From Polyodon spathula (lineage: Eukaryota > Chordata > Actinopteri > Acipenseriformes > Polyodontidae), in contig NC_054555.1 of the NCBI RefSeq assembly GCF_017654505.1, positions 2,262,335-2,326,334 of the forward strand: a stretch of DNA of 64,000 nucleotides. Reading direction: 5' to 3'. Under the pieces are notes generated by a model. The model was not told the origin of the DNA. It made no database searches and saw only the letters and a program-made list of their open reading frames with translations. The position numbers and the translations under genes are program-made. Below are positions 36,401 to 48,950 of the stretch, in pieces. Each line of letters begins with the position of its first letter. Position 1 is the first letter of the stretch.

Positions 36401-37300
36401 GATATTTGCTCGATTACTCCTATAAAGACATTTTAGCTAATCTAGCCTACTGTATGTAAAATATGTCTATCTCTATATATATATACACACACACACACAC
36501 AATCGTTGCAATAAGACCCATTCAGATTGATTGTGCAAATGTAGCTAAAAACAATGAAAAATAATAATGTCATTTGAAGCTATTTTGGGGGGCTTCTACC
36601 CAACCTTGCGTTGCGGTAAACTGGTCTGAGTTTGAAATGTGAAAATCACAATCATTACAAGCATCTTGTTTGCAGATCGAAGCAGCTCAATGACTAAAAT
36701 GGAAGACTTTGCACTTGCTTTAGAATCCAGCCCTGTCTGTCATTGTTTTGATCTGCCATGCTGTGTGGAGACAGGCGAGCAAAACTAAGAATATACAGAA
36801 TAAAAAACATCATCGATCTTCTATTAGGAAGAGCTTTTCAGTTATATCAGTGACTTTATTCTCAAACCCTCTCGTCTGCTCAGTGTACCGAGTGTGAAAA
36901 AGCTTCATCGTGTTTTAGTAGTATTCTACTTTTTTTTCTTTTTTTAAAGAAATGAAGAAATAATTCTGGTATTTGTGAATGTCATTTCTAATGTTTTTCT
37001 CTTGCCTTCATGTGATTCAGCAATGCTGTATTTATGAAATGCCACAGCGCTTATGCAATTATACTGTTCAGATTTTTTTTCTTCTGTCAGTGTAAATTAC
37101 ATGTTGTCAAAAGTTTTGTGAAAGTTGAAAATTTCCTGCAAAGGAGTTTTTCTGTACTTTTTGGACAGTACTATGGATTTGTGGGTAGAATTTTGAAAAT
37201 TCGTTTCTAAGTGCATTCAAGTATTTACTTGGCCTTATGTATATATTTATTCAATTTCTGAAAGGGATGTATAGTAATATAGTAAACTGAAATGGATGTA

Positions 37301-37306
37301 AATAAA
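37301..37306 (+). other. candidate unc5a poly(A) signal AATAAA
   Basis: Canonical hexamer at the end of the AT-rich 3'UTR, before the minus-strand gene's own candidate end. Confidence 0.5.
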
Positions 37307-37659
37307 TTATATATTGTTAAACACTGTGCGGATTTATCCAAAATGTTCATGCATAATAACATGAAATATTCAATAACACCTCTTGTATCTATAAAACCAA
37401 GATTTAGAATGCCAGTTCGTCAATATTGTTCTGTGCTATAAATGTTACAGTAAATATTCATCAGTAATACATTTTCATGTGTAAATATCCAAAGGATTAC
37501 TTTAATATACACAAACACATGTTTTAAATACAGGTCATAAAGATAAGAGACACATGTAGGATAATGTGCTTTGTGAATTTTATTGACTAGCATATTAAAT
37601 GTAACACTATCCAAACTTGTATTGTAACATTAAGGCCGTTAATGGAATTGTATGTATAC

Positions 37660-39526
37660 AGCAGGTTGGAACTTTGTTTTATTTTTTTAAGAAAATGCAT
37701 ATGTATACAGTATAAAAGCGTAAAAAGGCACAAACATAAGATAGATTAATATTTTTATAAGAAAAATCTAAACGAAAACACACAAGTATACAACTGTAAA
37801 TGGTAGCTTTTCTGTGGGCACGAGAATCGAAACAGTAAGACCGTCCCATTTCTTTGGCGCACAGCTTTGTGACGCAGGCAGGAATTCTCTTCTATACAAA
37901 CATGCAACCCTGTCAAAAGCTAAGCACCTTTCCTCCCTGAACCTGGTATAAACAAGAATGCTTAGTTGTAAACACAAAGTTTCAGAATTCCACTCTGACC
38001 CACGTTCCACTATGCAGCAAAATCACCGGCTCCTCACTTCCACACCAGCAAGCAGAGCTCGAGGTCCCTGGCCTAGACAAGACCAGGGATAAATACAAAA
38101 TACTCCTTTTCATTTAAACACTTCATTAGAAATGCCTACTTGCCCTTTGCACAGCTCTGAGAGCATGTGATCATGGCTAGTGATCCAAATAAGAGATTCG
38201 ACTGGCACTTCAACATAATATTGTTATTGCATACACAGCGGTGTGTGAAAGTAGTGGTGGCACATGATTTGTTAGGAAAGCTGGGTATGTGCTCACAGTA
38301 CTATGGCACGCTTTTCAGATGTCTCTGAAGTGGCATCCTTTGTTTTCCAAATCCCATTTTATACCACTATCTGTGTATCTGGGGCAGTGACTTATGAACC
38401 TTCACAGGCAGATACAGAAACACATTAAAAGGTAAGGAAGTTCAAGACTAAAGCTCACCTGGGCCTGTGAAACTAGCCGTTGCAACGGAAGTGAAGTCCG
38501 TCCTGAAGACAAAAGACAGACATGGCAACTAAACTGTTCTCTCCCACACCAACAGAGTGGTTCCTGTCAATCAGGTCTGAGAAAGCACTGCCCCTTCATC
38601 TACAAAGCTCTGCACTACTAAAGAGATCTCATGAGACTACATATTAGAATGGTCAGTTTTGGAGCAGTGTATGCAGTACGATACACCATCGGAGAATCTT
38701 TCACACACAACTGCATTGCTGATATCTATGAACACCATTACAGTACATTAAATATTAAAAAAAAAAAAAAAGCAAAAATAGTTCTAGTCATTTTAAAATA
38801 CTCTTTGTAATAGGTTTCTTTTTTTTTTTAATCCCTTTTTCACAACCCTGGTGATTCTGATGCAATGAACTGATGCGGGACCTTTTGTCATGTAATCCTG
38901 TTTAAACCGGTCGAGACCTGGTTCACTCAGAGCTTTGTTTCTATGACAGCAAGGCCCTGTAACAGCTGAAAAGAAAAGGACTAGTACAGCAGCAGTAATG
39001 GTAGTAACAGATATTTTCCACCCCCCATTCACAGAAATGCAGCCGCTGTACAATCCAAGCATGCTCGTTCTCAAAGGGTTGAAGCTAATCAAGCACTCTG
39101 GGTCTGTGGGGGGTAGCCTCGCCCTTGAACTCAACCTCCCTAGACACGTGTGTGAACACCAGAATAAACACTTGAAAAAGAACAGATATTGATTTGCAGC
39201 ATGCGTGGAGCTGGAAATCTGGATCTCAACTAGCTTGCTTTTATAAACTGCTGAAAAGACAGCCTTCCTCGTGAGAACATCCATTGGTAACAGCTGCCTA
39301 CACAGCCTTCAACAGGAATTGTTTTTTTGGCTACCACTTGGAGCCCAGCATGAGTCTCGGGGCTTGGGAGGGAGCAGGAAAAGGGTGTTTAGTGTAGCTT
39401 TGTTTGGAGTGGAGTCGTTTTCTCCTGTGCCGTGTTCTGCTTGAGTGTGGGTGTATGTATGTATGAATGCGCATGTGTGTGTGTGTGTGTGTACTTATAT
39501 ATGCGGGTGTGTGTGTCTGTCTCAAA
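37660..39526 (-). other. pdlim7 3' untranslated region (long isoform)
   Basis: Follows the TGA at 39527-39529. Contains TG-rich sequence near 39471-39512 and A/T runs near 38759-38772 and 38820-38830. The 163-codon minus frame at 38793-39284 has no recognisable similarity and lies inside the UTR. The end is inferred from the AATAAA hexamer. Confidence 0.5.
37678..37683 (-). other. candidate pdlim7 poly(A) signal AATAAA
   Basis: Minus-strand AATAAA following CTTAAAAA. Another lies at 37578-37583. If used, the pdlim7 3'UTR is about 1.85 to 1.95 kb and ends within a few hundred bases of the unc5a end. Confidence 0.45.
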
Positions 39527-39613
39527 TCAGACATGTGAAAACGCGTGGGTCTTGCACAAGGGCTTGTCCTTCTTGGAATAAAAGGTCTTCCCTTCCAAGT
39601 TAATCTGGCAGAT
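39527..39613 (-). CDS. pdlim7: pdlim7 last coding exon: end of LIM3
   Basis: 87 bp with TGA. It encodes [20 protein letters not shown] then KTHAFSHV. The cysteines and terminal histidine are the last zinc ligands of LIM3. Minus-strand acceptor TTTTTCCCAG. Confidence 0.96.
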   Translation of the reverse strand: MCQINLEGKTFYSKKDKPLCKTHAFSHV

Positions 39614-42600
39614 CTGGGAAAAAGACAAGAGAAAAAAAAATAGAATTTCATAGCACAGGCTATTTCACTATAATGCAACTCCTTTAATACTATTAGGACT
39701 GGTCATTTGCCATAGGAACATTCATTGTAATGGCCTCTGTGACCTTGAGCTTGTATCCTCCTATAGACCCGACAAACACACTGAAGAGAAGCAGCCTGCA
39801 GGACTCACAGCGCAGACAAAGCAGGTGTCATGCCAGCTCGTGCCCAGAGCCTCCAGGAAACGGTCTCCAGCGTCGATCTTGAAGTCACAGCCACTGCATT
39901 TAGTGCCAAACATCTTGTCGTAGTCTGCAATTTAAAGGATTTTTTTTTTTTTTTTTTACTTTATAAAAAGGTCCCAATAAAAATAATAAATACAAATATA
40001 TAGATATATATGTGATGCCATTTACACAACTACAGGCATTAAGAAAAGGCTAACTAAAACAGAGAAGACTGTCAGGCCACTTGGGGGATAACAGTAGCTG
40101 TATGAACTCTTTAGATACCAGCTGGCTTATATGCACTCTTGCCATTGCAAAGACTATGACGCTGGGTCTATTGTTACACGAAGCCAGAGCTGGCAGAAGT
40201 TTGTGACTCGCCTGTCTCACAGTAGGGCTCCCCCTCCTCCATGTAGAAGGCTTTGTTCCTGATCGGGGCCTTGCAGGCAGCGCATACAAAGCACTGCACG
40301 TGCCAGGTCATCTTCAGGGCGTGCATGATCTCCTGCAAGCAAGCAAGCACACGTTTACTGCACGTATCAAGGGTTAAAAGAGGTTCCCAGCACCCCTTCT
40401 GAATTTCATATTCCCCATCTATTTTCTGGGTCTGGGGGGTCTGTTGTTGCTCATTCACGCTTCTTGCACCGTCACGGGAACATGAGATGGGACAGCAAGA
40501 CTACAGTCAACACAGATAAAAAGTCACCAGGTTACCACCGAGTTTTAGTTAAGATCTGTAACCAAAGATCTCCTGGATCAGTACAGTTTTATACACACAC
40601 AGGTTGATGAATTCTTAATGAATTGGGGCGTGCACTCACTCCAGCAATCGTCTTCTTGCACTTGGCACAGTTGGGTGCGTAGCGGCTGTCGTAGCACTTG
40701 GTGCAGTAGATGGAGCCTCTCTCCTCGAAGAAGCCTCCCTCCTCCAGCACCACCTTGCACTGGCAGCACGTGAACTCCTCAGGGTGCCAGGATTTGCCCA
40801 GTGCCACCAGGTATCGGCCCCTGCACAGGCATCCAGACAAAACACACAGCGACAGTCAGTGAAGACTGCATGACATACATTGTCACATTGTGAGATCCTG
40901 ATCCTAGAACTCAAGTCTGATTTTACTACAATACTGAATGGAGACACATTCTATATATCTATATCTATCTAGAGCTATCTATATCTATCTATATATAGAA
41001 TGGAGACTTATGACACACACCAGTCCCTTGGATCTCTACAGATTGGCTTGCCTGAGGGCCATACCTGATGATCTTGTTGCACTGCCCACACACCGGGGTC
41101 CTTCCACTGCCTTCGGGAGCCTGCTGTGCTGCCTGCATGATGGAGCTGCGGTTCTGCACTGGCGTGGGCTGGGCGGGCTGGCTGTGCTGGGTCAGCACTG
41201 TGCTGGTCTTGTCGGGACGGTAGCGGTCAGCGAAGCCTGGGTCCGTTATCCAAGGAGGGCGATATGAGGGGGTTGAGGAAGGAGCGGGAGCTCTGGCTGT
41301 AGGGAGGGGGCATGTAGATATTAGGTAGGGCTTGGAAAGGTCTCGTGTGGGGTTCAAAGGGGTTTGAATCCTATTGTTTATGCCCAGTACAAGTTTTTCA
41401 GATGAACAGACTATTTCATTTATTTTTATTTTTTTACATTGAAATGTCCATATAAACAGCATTAGATAATGTGTGTACAAAAAGGCTACGAGCCAGTTTC
41501 ATAAACCCTGATCAGCACCAATCTGGGACTGACTAGAAGATAAAAGTGTACACATTTCTTAGTTTTACCTTAGAATTGTTATCGAGTGTTTTCAATTTAT
41601 GATATTACTTTAAGTAAGGTTGTCCACGATTAGTGTCTGTGACTCCGATTCAGTGAAACCAGCTGTACATCATGGACAATTCACATACACAGAGATCTTG
41701 TGTTTTGCATTCTGCTGCTTGCAGTAATGATCTCACTTCAATAAGCCTGTGAGGGGTAGCTGTGTCTTGTGCAAACAGAGTAGATATGTTATTGATCTCT
41801 TGTAATGCACGTCTTGCCGCGTCTCGCTGTTCATTTCTAAAAGGAGAATATATCCGGGCAGATTTGTCTGTCAGTGCCTCTTACCCAGACCGCCATGGGG
41901 TTTATCAACAGCTGCCGCAGTGGTTGCCGTCTTGGCAGCAGGCTGATTCACTTCGTGGCTGTGAATAAAAACCAAAAAGTATCACTTTGTGTGCCACCAA
42001 TGGCTTTATATTGTACTGTAAAACACCAGCTAAATCAGGCAACAAGGGAGCACTAATAAATTATCACACCAATTATCATCATCCATCAAGTTTCCTGTCT
42101 AGTACAGAAAAATCAAAGACCAACACAGTGGCTGATAATTAAACTGTCGAATCTATCACAATGTCAGAAATCAAATGGCACTGGAAGTCTACACCCTGCT
42201 TCAGTTCATTAAGCATTGGTTGGTGTGGAGCTCGCTGTTCTTGACAGACAGGCTCCCCTCCTCAAAGCAAACTTTTCTTGCAGCAACCTGCTTAAAGTAA
42301 ACTTCATTCACTGTGTGTACTTGTATAAAAATGTACATCGAGGTGCAAAAGCACTTACCTCACACTGACACCAGCATCCACACAATAACACAACACAGCT
42401 TGTCACTTAGTCTGTGCACACAAACCTAAGAAACATGGTTTATGTTGAACAGCTGCCATTCTTAAGGATCACGTTTCAGTCCTCACGTGTACCTGTGGCT
42501 GGTTTATTGTCAAATAAAGCCACGGAACACTGCACTTCTCAGAAGCACAAACCTGCTCCTACTTGTCAGGTGATATTTCCACATTACTGCAGATTTGAAA

Positions 42601-45600
42601 ATAAATGTGGTTGGTTATGTACAATTGCTTTCATTCTCCTTCTGGCACATGCAAAGTTACAGTTTGATAGAAGGCTCTGCTCGCTTTTCAGTGCCAGTTT
42701 GCAATTGATTTGTTTCTGAAATCCGCAGTAAACCTAAACACATGCAGAGCCCAGCTTCCCCCTCCCAAACAAGCCGCACATTGCTTTGCCAGAATGACCT
42801 CATTGCAGGTACACAGTTGCCACACTGTATGCAGTTTTGTGTGAAAAAAAGAAAGAAAAAAAAGTGATTTGCATGCGGTTGTGAATTTGGAAAACCCCCA
42901 TTCCATATTTCTGTAAGTTTGTCATGAATACAGCATGACAAAGAGCTTCACATTAAGAGGTAAACCTGAGCTTTAACCTGGCAGATGGCTGCACTGCGTT
43001 ACATTTGACAAGGCGTAGTCCACAAAAACCTCTATTCATTCCGCCTATAGTACAGCAACCAATGACTTACTGGCCAACAACCATGTGGAGTCTCAAACAG
43101 GACCAGTTATTACCAGTAGAACCCTCCCTTACCCTAGGCGTGGGATTCCCATCCAGGGCAGGGCTGAGGCACATTGATGGGCAGAGGGGAAGTAGCTGTA
43201 CCTGGTCTGTGAACAAGGCTGCCTTAGTCTCCAGGATCGATCTGCACACGCAATTCTAAATTCTCTTGCCTACTATTTTCCAGATTGCAGCTTAAAGAGA
43301 AGGAGATTGCCTGCCTGGTTCATCTCTAATTGTACCTCCACCCCCACCACGACACATGCCTATTGCAGCTACATTAGCCACTGAAGTGGACTGAGAGCTT
43401 CATTAACTTGCTCATTAAAGTTCTTATCCCATCTCCCATCAGGCAAAGCCACACTTAAGAGGTCTCTGGACAATACTAAATTCTGTTTCTGTGTTGTATC
43501 TTGTACTAAGCCCTTGTCAAGATTTTCAAGCAGAAAGATGCAATATGACCAAGGGCCAGAGTGCTGTCTATTTGCATTCAAATTGTCTATATTCCCCCCT
43601 CCCCATATGCACACAGAGCTTGAGATCATCTTGAGGTAGGGGAAAGCGTGCGTGACTGCATTTGAAACTACAGTACCTTTAGGGAATGTAAAGCAGCCAG
43701 TGCTAGAAAAGCAACTCGGGAAACGCTTCACCATTCAAATCAATCTAATTGTGTTTTAATTAAAACTACAAAAAGACTGTTTGCAATGCGGGATCTCGAT
43801 GGTATAATCCCAGTGCCTCTGATGAAAAGCACCAAGCTTTACAAATTAAATACGGAACTGTTTTACATGAAAATCAGTATTAATTTTCCTGTTGATTTGG
43901 AAGTCCGCTCTGCAAGTCAGACAACCATACCCACAACAGTGCCAGTCAAATAAGGAGACCCTTTGATTAGTGGAAGGATACAGAGGGTCCCCTGCAGATT
44001 GAGCCCTGTGATAATGCAATACTAAGAACAGCTCATTAGATCCATATTCTTTGCCCTTTTTAAGACACGTGTCAGTGTATTCAAAGTCTTGTTTTGCTAC
44101 AGTGCATCTGAGGACAGGATGCTGCTGCTTCTGGTTTCCACAAGCACTGTGAACACACAGGAATCTCCAAGGCTTCACCTGGCAACATGTTTATTGGTAC
44201 AAATAAGCAAACAAATCAATCAATCTTAGTTTACTGTACAAGGCAAGTGTGTAGTCGCAGGCATCCCAGTAAGAAATAGGACTTTAATCACTACAGTGAA
44301 TACATTAAATAAATAAATAATAAACCAAGCTGTCAACAATCCAGGAGTTTTGTAAATAGTTCATGTTATGTGTAAATGCAGAAAAGAGCATCAAAAACAA
44401 AGTTAGTCTTCCAAAAGGAGAACACAAGGATGAAAAACCAGCAATGAAACATCAAAACTAAACTGTTTAGAATACAGAGAGTAAAAACAGGAAAGGTGTC
44501 CACAGGAAATCAGAAGAGAAAAACAACATAGACGCATAAAAAGCTCTCTCTTTATTATAGCTTACTGCCCTACAGCACTCATCACAGGTGTGCATTACAC
44601 TGGGATGCAGATCTGCTTGACAAGGGTATTCATCACATTTCCTTGTATTTGTCGATGAGCCGGTATTCAGGTGTCTGCTTTGCCTGGTGAGCTAGGCTAG
44701 GGTGAATCTGCAATCCTCTCCTGGTTTTTACTATGTTTTATTGCATTTAATTCATTTTGTTAGATGTGTTTTTGTTCTGTGGTTGTCAATGTGCGGCGCC
44801 CTGGTTTAGATATTGAGGGAGCGGGCAGAGCGCTCGTGGTGCCAGTCACGAAGCCGGGCATAACGTGGGCTCTTGATTTCAGTGAGGAATTTTTCCCTGG
44901 AAGGTGAGCACAGAAAGAAAAAAAAAAGGACAAGAAAAAAGGGACAGTATTAAAAAGAAACAGAAATAAAAGGCAGAAAGAGAAAAGTGTTACAGAAATC
45001 TGCAGTTCTTTATATGCAAGTAACGAAATCTCCATCTGGACACACAACAAAAGACAGGTCTACCACACTCTAGCATGCAACTGGGTGAAAGGTTCGTTCT
45101 ACCATCCACACGGAGCAGTATGCCCAAAAGCAATGAATGCCCAGACCAGCTCTATTACCTCCAATAGCAACTGATGGGTTTCATTAAAAACACAGAAGTG
45201 TTTTAGGATTTAATGATACAACAAAACTACTGTTTTCTAGATAATAGGTTATGATTCCACACAAATATCCAACAATGTTAGTTTAATTTAACAAAAGGCT
45301 TTAGCCCACCCTTAACAGCCAAATCTATCCAACTGAATCTAAAGCACACTTCCAAGTCGGACGGGTATGAACGGTTGAACACAAGCACACACACGCACAC
45401 ATACACGCGGCTTACCGGGACCTTTTTAGGTTCTCATCATCAGGATCCTGCACTGAGGGCCAAGAGAGAGGAGAGACATGCGTCAGCATCCCCCAAAACA
45501 CAAGTTTAAATCAGCCTGACTAAACTAAATCCAGACTCTGCTCCACTCCACAGCCCAGCACAAACGCTGCATAAACCTCAGTACCACAATTTCAAAAAGT

Positions 45601-46509
45601 GTGATCTATAGACCAAGATATTCTGGTATTGTAACAGGCCATCTAACACGACCTTCATTCTTTTATTCAAAAGGTTGCATTACAGAATGGCTAAAAATTT
45701 TTTAAAAAAGAGCTAGTTCTGTCTAAAACATCGTGGATGTGTCTGGAGAGTACACAGCAGTCTCCCGATTGGATTAGCACCCCAAGTTTATTTCCATTTC
45801 ATCACCCCAGGCAAGGAGGGGCAGCAGAATCTTGGATGTACTATTTTATAATAACCGCATAACTTTGTTTCCTTACTGCAGTGAATGAATTGCAATGTTA
45901 TGAAATGTTATGAAATTTATTTTTCACATTATGGTATGCTAGTAAGCAACAAAGCCCTGAGAAAACTCTCCTCCAATGTGCCAGACACACAGCCTACCGC
46001 TGCAATTACAGCAGCCAGTCCATTATAAAAACACGGTCCCTCTTTTGGAGCGCACTCGTGGGTATAGTCTAGAGTGCAAGTCTTGCTCAAGCCTCTCCTC
46101 CCCACCCCCTGCCTTTACCAAAACAGCAGTGACCGCCCCAGTCTCCTCTGCCCGACTTACTGAACTCTGTGCCTGTGAGCTGGGCAAGCATTCGGAAGGA
46201 CCGGGACTGGGTGGTGCCAGTGCGTGGCTGCCAGTCCTGTGTATCCTCCATCAGCCTCTTTTTGCTAGAGTCGTTGGACAAATTGCACTGCACCTGGTCC
46301 ATCCGCAGGGAGTGCCTTCAGGTGGATGTGTGGTGGAGAGGAGGAGGGGTAGAGGTTAATGCTTCCATCTCTCTCAAAACACACACATACACACACACAC
46401 ACACACACTGAACAGGCTCAGGGTAGGGCTAACTTGATGTTCCCTCCTTACTGCAGTAACAAATCGAGAACAGCCTATGCAACAATTAAACAAAACGTCA
46501 AAAAATGAT

Positions 46510-46540
<31 letters not shown>

Positions 46541-48916
46541 TGCTAGCCTTCTAAATAACTTGCTGCTGAAACTAGTTTTGAATGAGCCCCCTGTGACAGT
46601 CTGGAAGTGACACTAATCTTCTGGAGCCTCTGGTGATGAATTAATCATTTCAGCTTGCTAATGGAAATCGCATGTTCTATGTGAACCTTACAAACTGTCA
46701 AGTGCTTTTAATTTCACTTGAAAAATTCTGGGTAAAAAAAGTGTTAGTGAACAGGCATAAAACCATAGGAAAAGTTCAAGCCAATGTCACATACCAAACC
46801 ATATCCACATTCTGTAAAAAGCTAAATTACCACTCCCGACAAACGCACACAAAGCATGCTGCAGAAAAATCCACTGTCATTTTTCTACAAATGCAGATTC
46901 CAGTGAAGCAACAGCAGAGGGTGCTGTAACCCTAATATTACCCATGCATGACTCCTAACCAATGAGGAACATCTAAACTAGATCATGTGCCCTCCGATTA
47001 GCTGCATGCAACACACAAAGGAATGCACGTCACAATCCCCATCATAAACACAATGTGGGGGGGTACTAAAACATTAAAGCTGCTGTGTTCTCCATGCCAA
47101 CACTTGGTTCTTGTGAGGTAAAGCCTGGTCCCTGTGCTCAAAGGCAGCTGCTGGAAATGAGTACTAACTTGTCTGGTTCCATTAGTCACCACTGCACTTC
47201 CTAATCAAGTGGGGATGAGCAGTCTGGGATTCATTTAAAAGGCACCGGGTGACTGTGGGTAGCCCCTCCTGTCCCAACCAAGGGTTGCCCTCAAAAGGCT
47301 GGGTGGTAAAGGACCAACCCTTGCCTATACCGAACTGCAGGACTTGGTCTGGCCCCTTGATACACACTGGCTTGGTTTGCAATGCATGCACTAAAGACAT
47401 CCTGGATTTTGTACTGAACTCCAGAGGAAGGTCAGGATGGCTTTTGGTCCGAGCACAGGGAATGGGTTTGAACTTATTATAAATCACTGTGGTGTTATAA
47501 AAGAGAAAAACAAGACACAGCAGGAGAGAGAACTAAAAGGCTAGTGAAGAGCAGCTCAGCACCATGTACTGTATCAGGTAAACCTTTCACATGTTTTTCA
47601 GACTCAAACTGCTCTGAACCATTGCAACCCTACTACAGGGCTTCTCAAGTGTGATACATGTCACCAGTGCTTTAAAGGAGGTCTCTCCTCCACAGTCATG
47701 GAAACTGAATTGATTCACTGAAGACTTCATTTATTTCAATTTTTAACATGTATAGTTAATCAGCTTAACCTTGCACCCAGGAGGGAGATTAAAATGGGGA
47801 AGCAACTTCAACATCTGATCTGGTTCAGCTTTGCAAACTCAAATGAAAGTGCATTTCAAGCAGGCCCAGCAAAGGCGGAGATATTCAGGAGATCCGTTAA
47901 GATTGAGTCCATTTCTGATAAATGCCCATCACACGCTCCTCCATTCAAATGGTGCAACCACAATCCAATTTTTCACAGAAACATCAAGACCTTTGCAGCT
48001 CACAAATCAGGTCTGAATCAGACCTCACACCTAATGCATTGAAGCTCACAGTGCTGCTCCCCAATCCACAGCTGAAAACGGGTTATTCTGAGAAAGCTGG
48101 CTGTTAGCAAGACTAGAGCAGCACCAGGTTGGCCTGGCGGGTACCCTGCTCTTACTTGGACTCTGGGTAGAGCTCGTCAAAGAATGTGCCTTCAGAGAGC
48201 AGGGAGTGCTGCCCCTTGGAGGTACTGATGAAGGCACTGAAGAGAAAGAGAGCGAGACAGACAGAGAAAGAGAGCAGGACAATGAGGCGGCTGGCACTGC
48301 AACAGGGTTCAACCTTGTAATGGTGCTAGAAAACAAATCTACGCTGCAGTGTGTTTAAAAGGCTATAAAATTATCCTCTGGGGACCACTGATCCTTGGGT
48401 CACCCAGTCAGTCTTGATCCAGAGTGTTCTGGATCTACTGTGCTCTAGATATACAACATGCTGCAGGACCCTGGCCGTTCTCCACCCCACGGCTGAGTGT
48501 TTAAGGATTCCTTGAATCCGAGTCACCCACCAGCACATGGACCAAAACAAAAGGAGTCCATTAAGCTACATGTTTGCACCCAAGCAAGGGATAGGGAATA
48601 TACCTCCCAATTTCAGCAGCGACGTGAGTGTTGAAGGAAAAAAAAAAGAATGGTAGAAAGATAGGCAAACAATATTTGAGTAAATGAAAAAGAATCATTC
48701 AGTTCTCCAGTCCTGACAGCATTGCAACAAAGGCACCCCTGCAGAAAGTGATAAACTGCAAAAGAGACGAACAACAAATTCAATTTGCTATCCCTGGAGG
48801 AGAAATGTAACCATCAATAACAAGCAGGTTAAAAAATAAATTTAAAAAATTAATAATTGCAAAATGACAGAAAAGGATTACTGACTTGTCAAGAGACTCC
48901 ATCTGCAGGGATATGT

Positions 48917-48950
<34 letters not shown>

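Larger units (their letters stand above)
33215..37325 (+). other. unc5a 3' untranslated region
   Basis: About 4.1 kb with no recognised gene. It begins with a 33-bp repeat array, holds a (TTTA)n run (35499-35526), a short (CAG)n run (36284-36300) and a (TA)/(CA) tract (36472-36501). AATAAA at 37301-37306 is the best distal poly(A) signal on this strand. The end is inferred; earlier signals may also be used. Confidence 0.6.

Noticed and set aside
38793..39284. 163-codon minus open frame
   Set aside because: Lies in the pdlim7 3'UTR and resembles nothing known.
47182..47487. 101-codon minus open frame in a pdlim7 intron, preceded by CACCACAG
   Set aside because: Its frame does not match the phase of the upstream pdlim7 exon (a stop follows at once in the required frame), no clear donor follows, and the peptide is unrecognised.
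48885..48913. Possible micro-exon after CCCTGCAG on the minus strand (ATGGAGTCTCTTGACAA)
   Set aside because: The phase would break the pdlim7 frame and the donor GTCAGT is poor.
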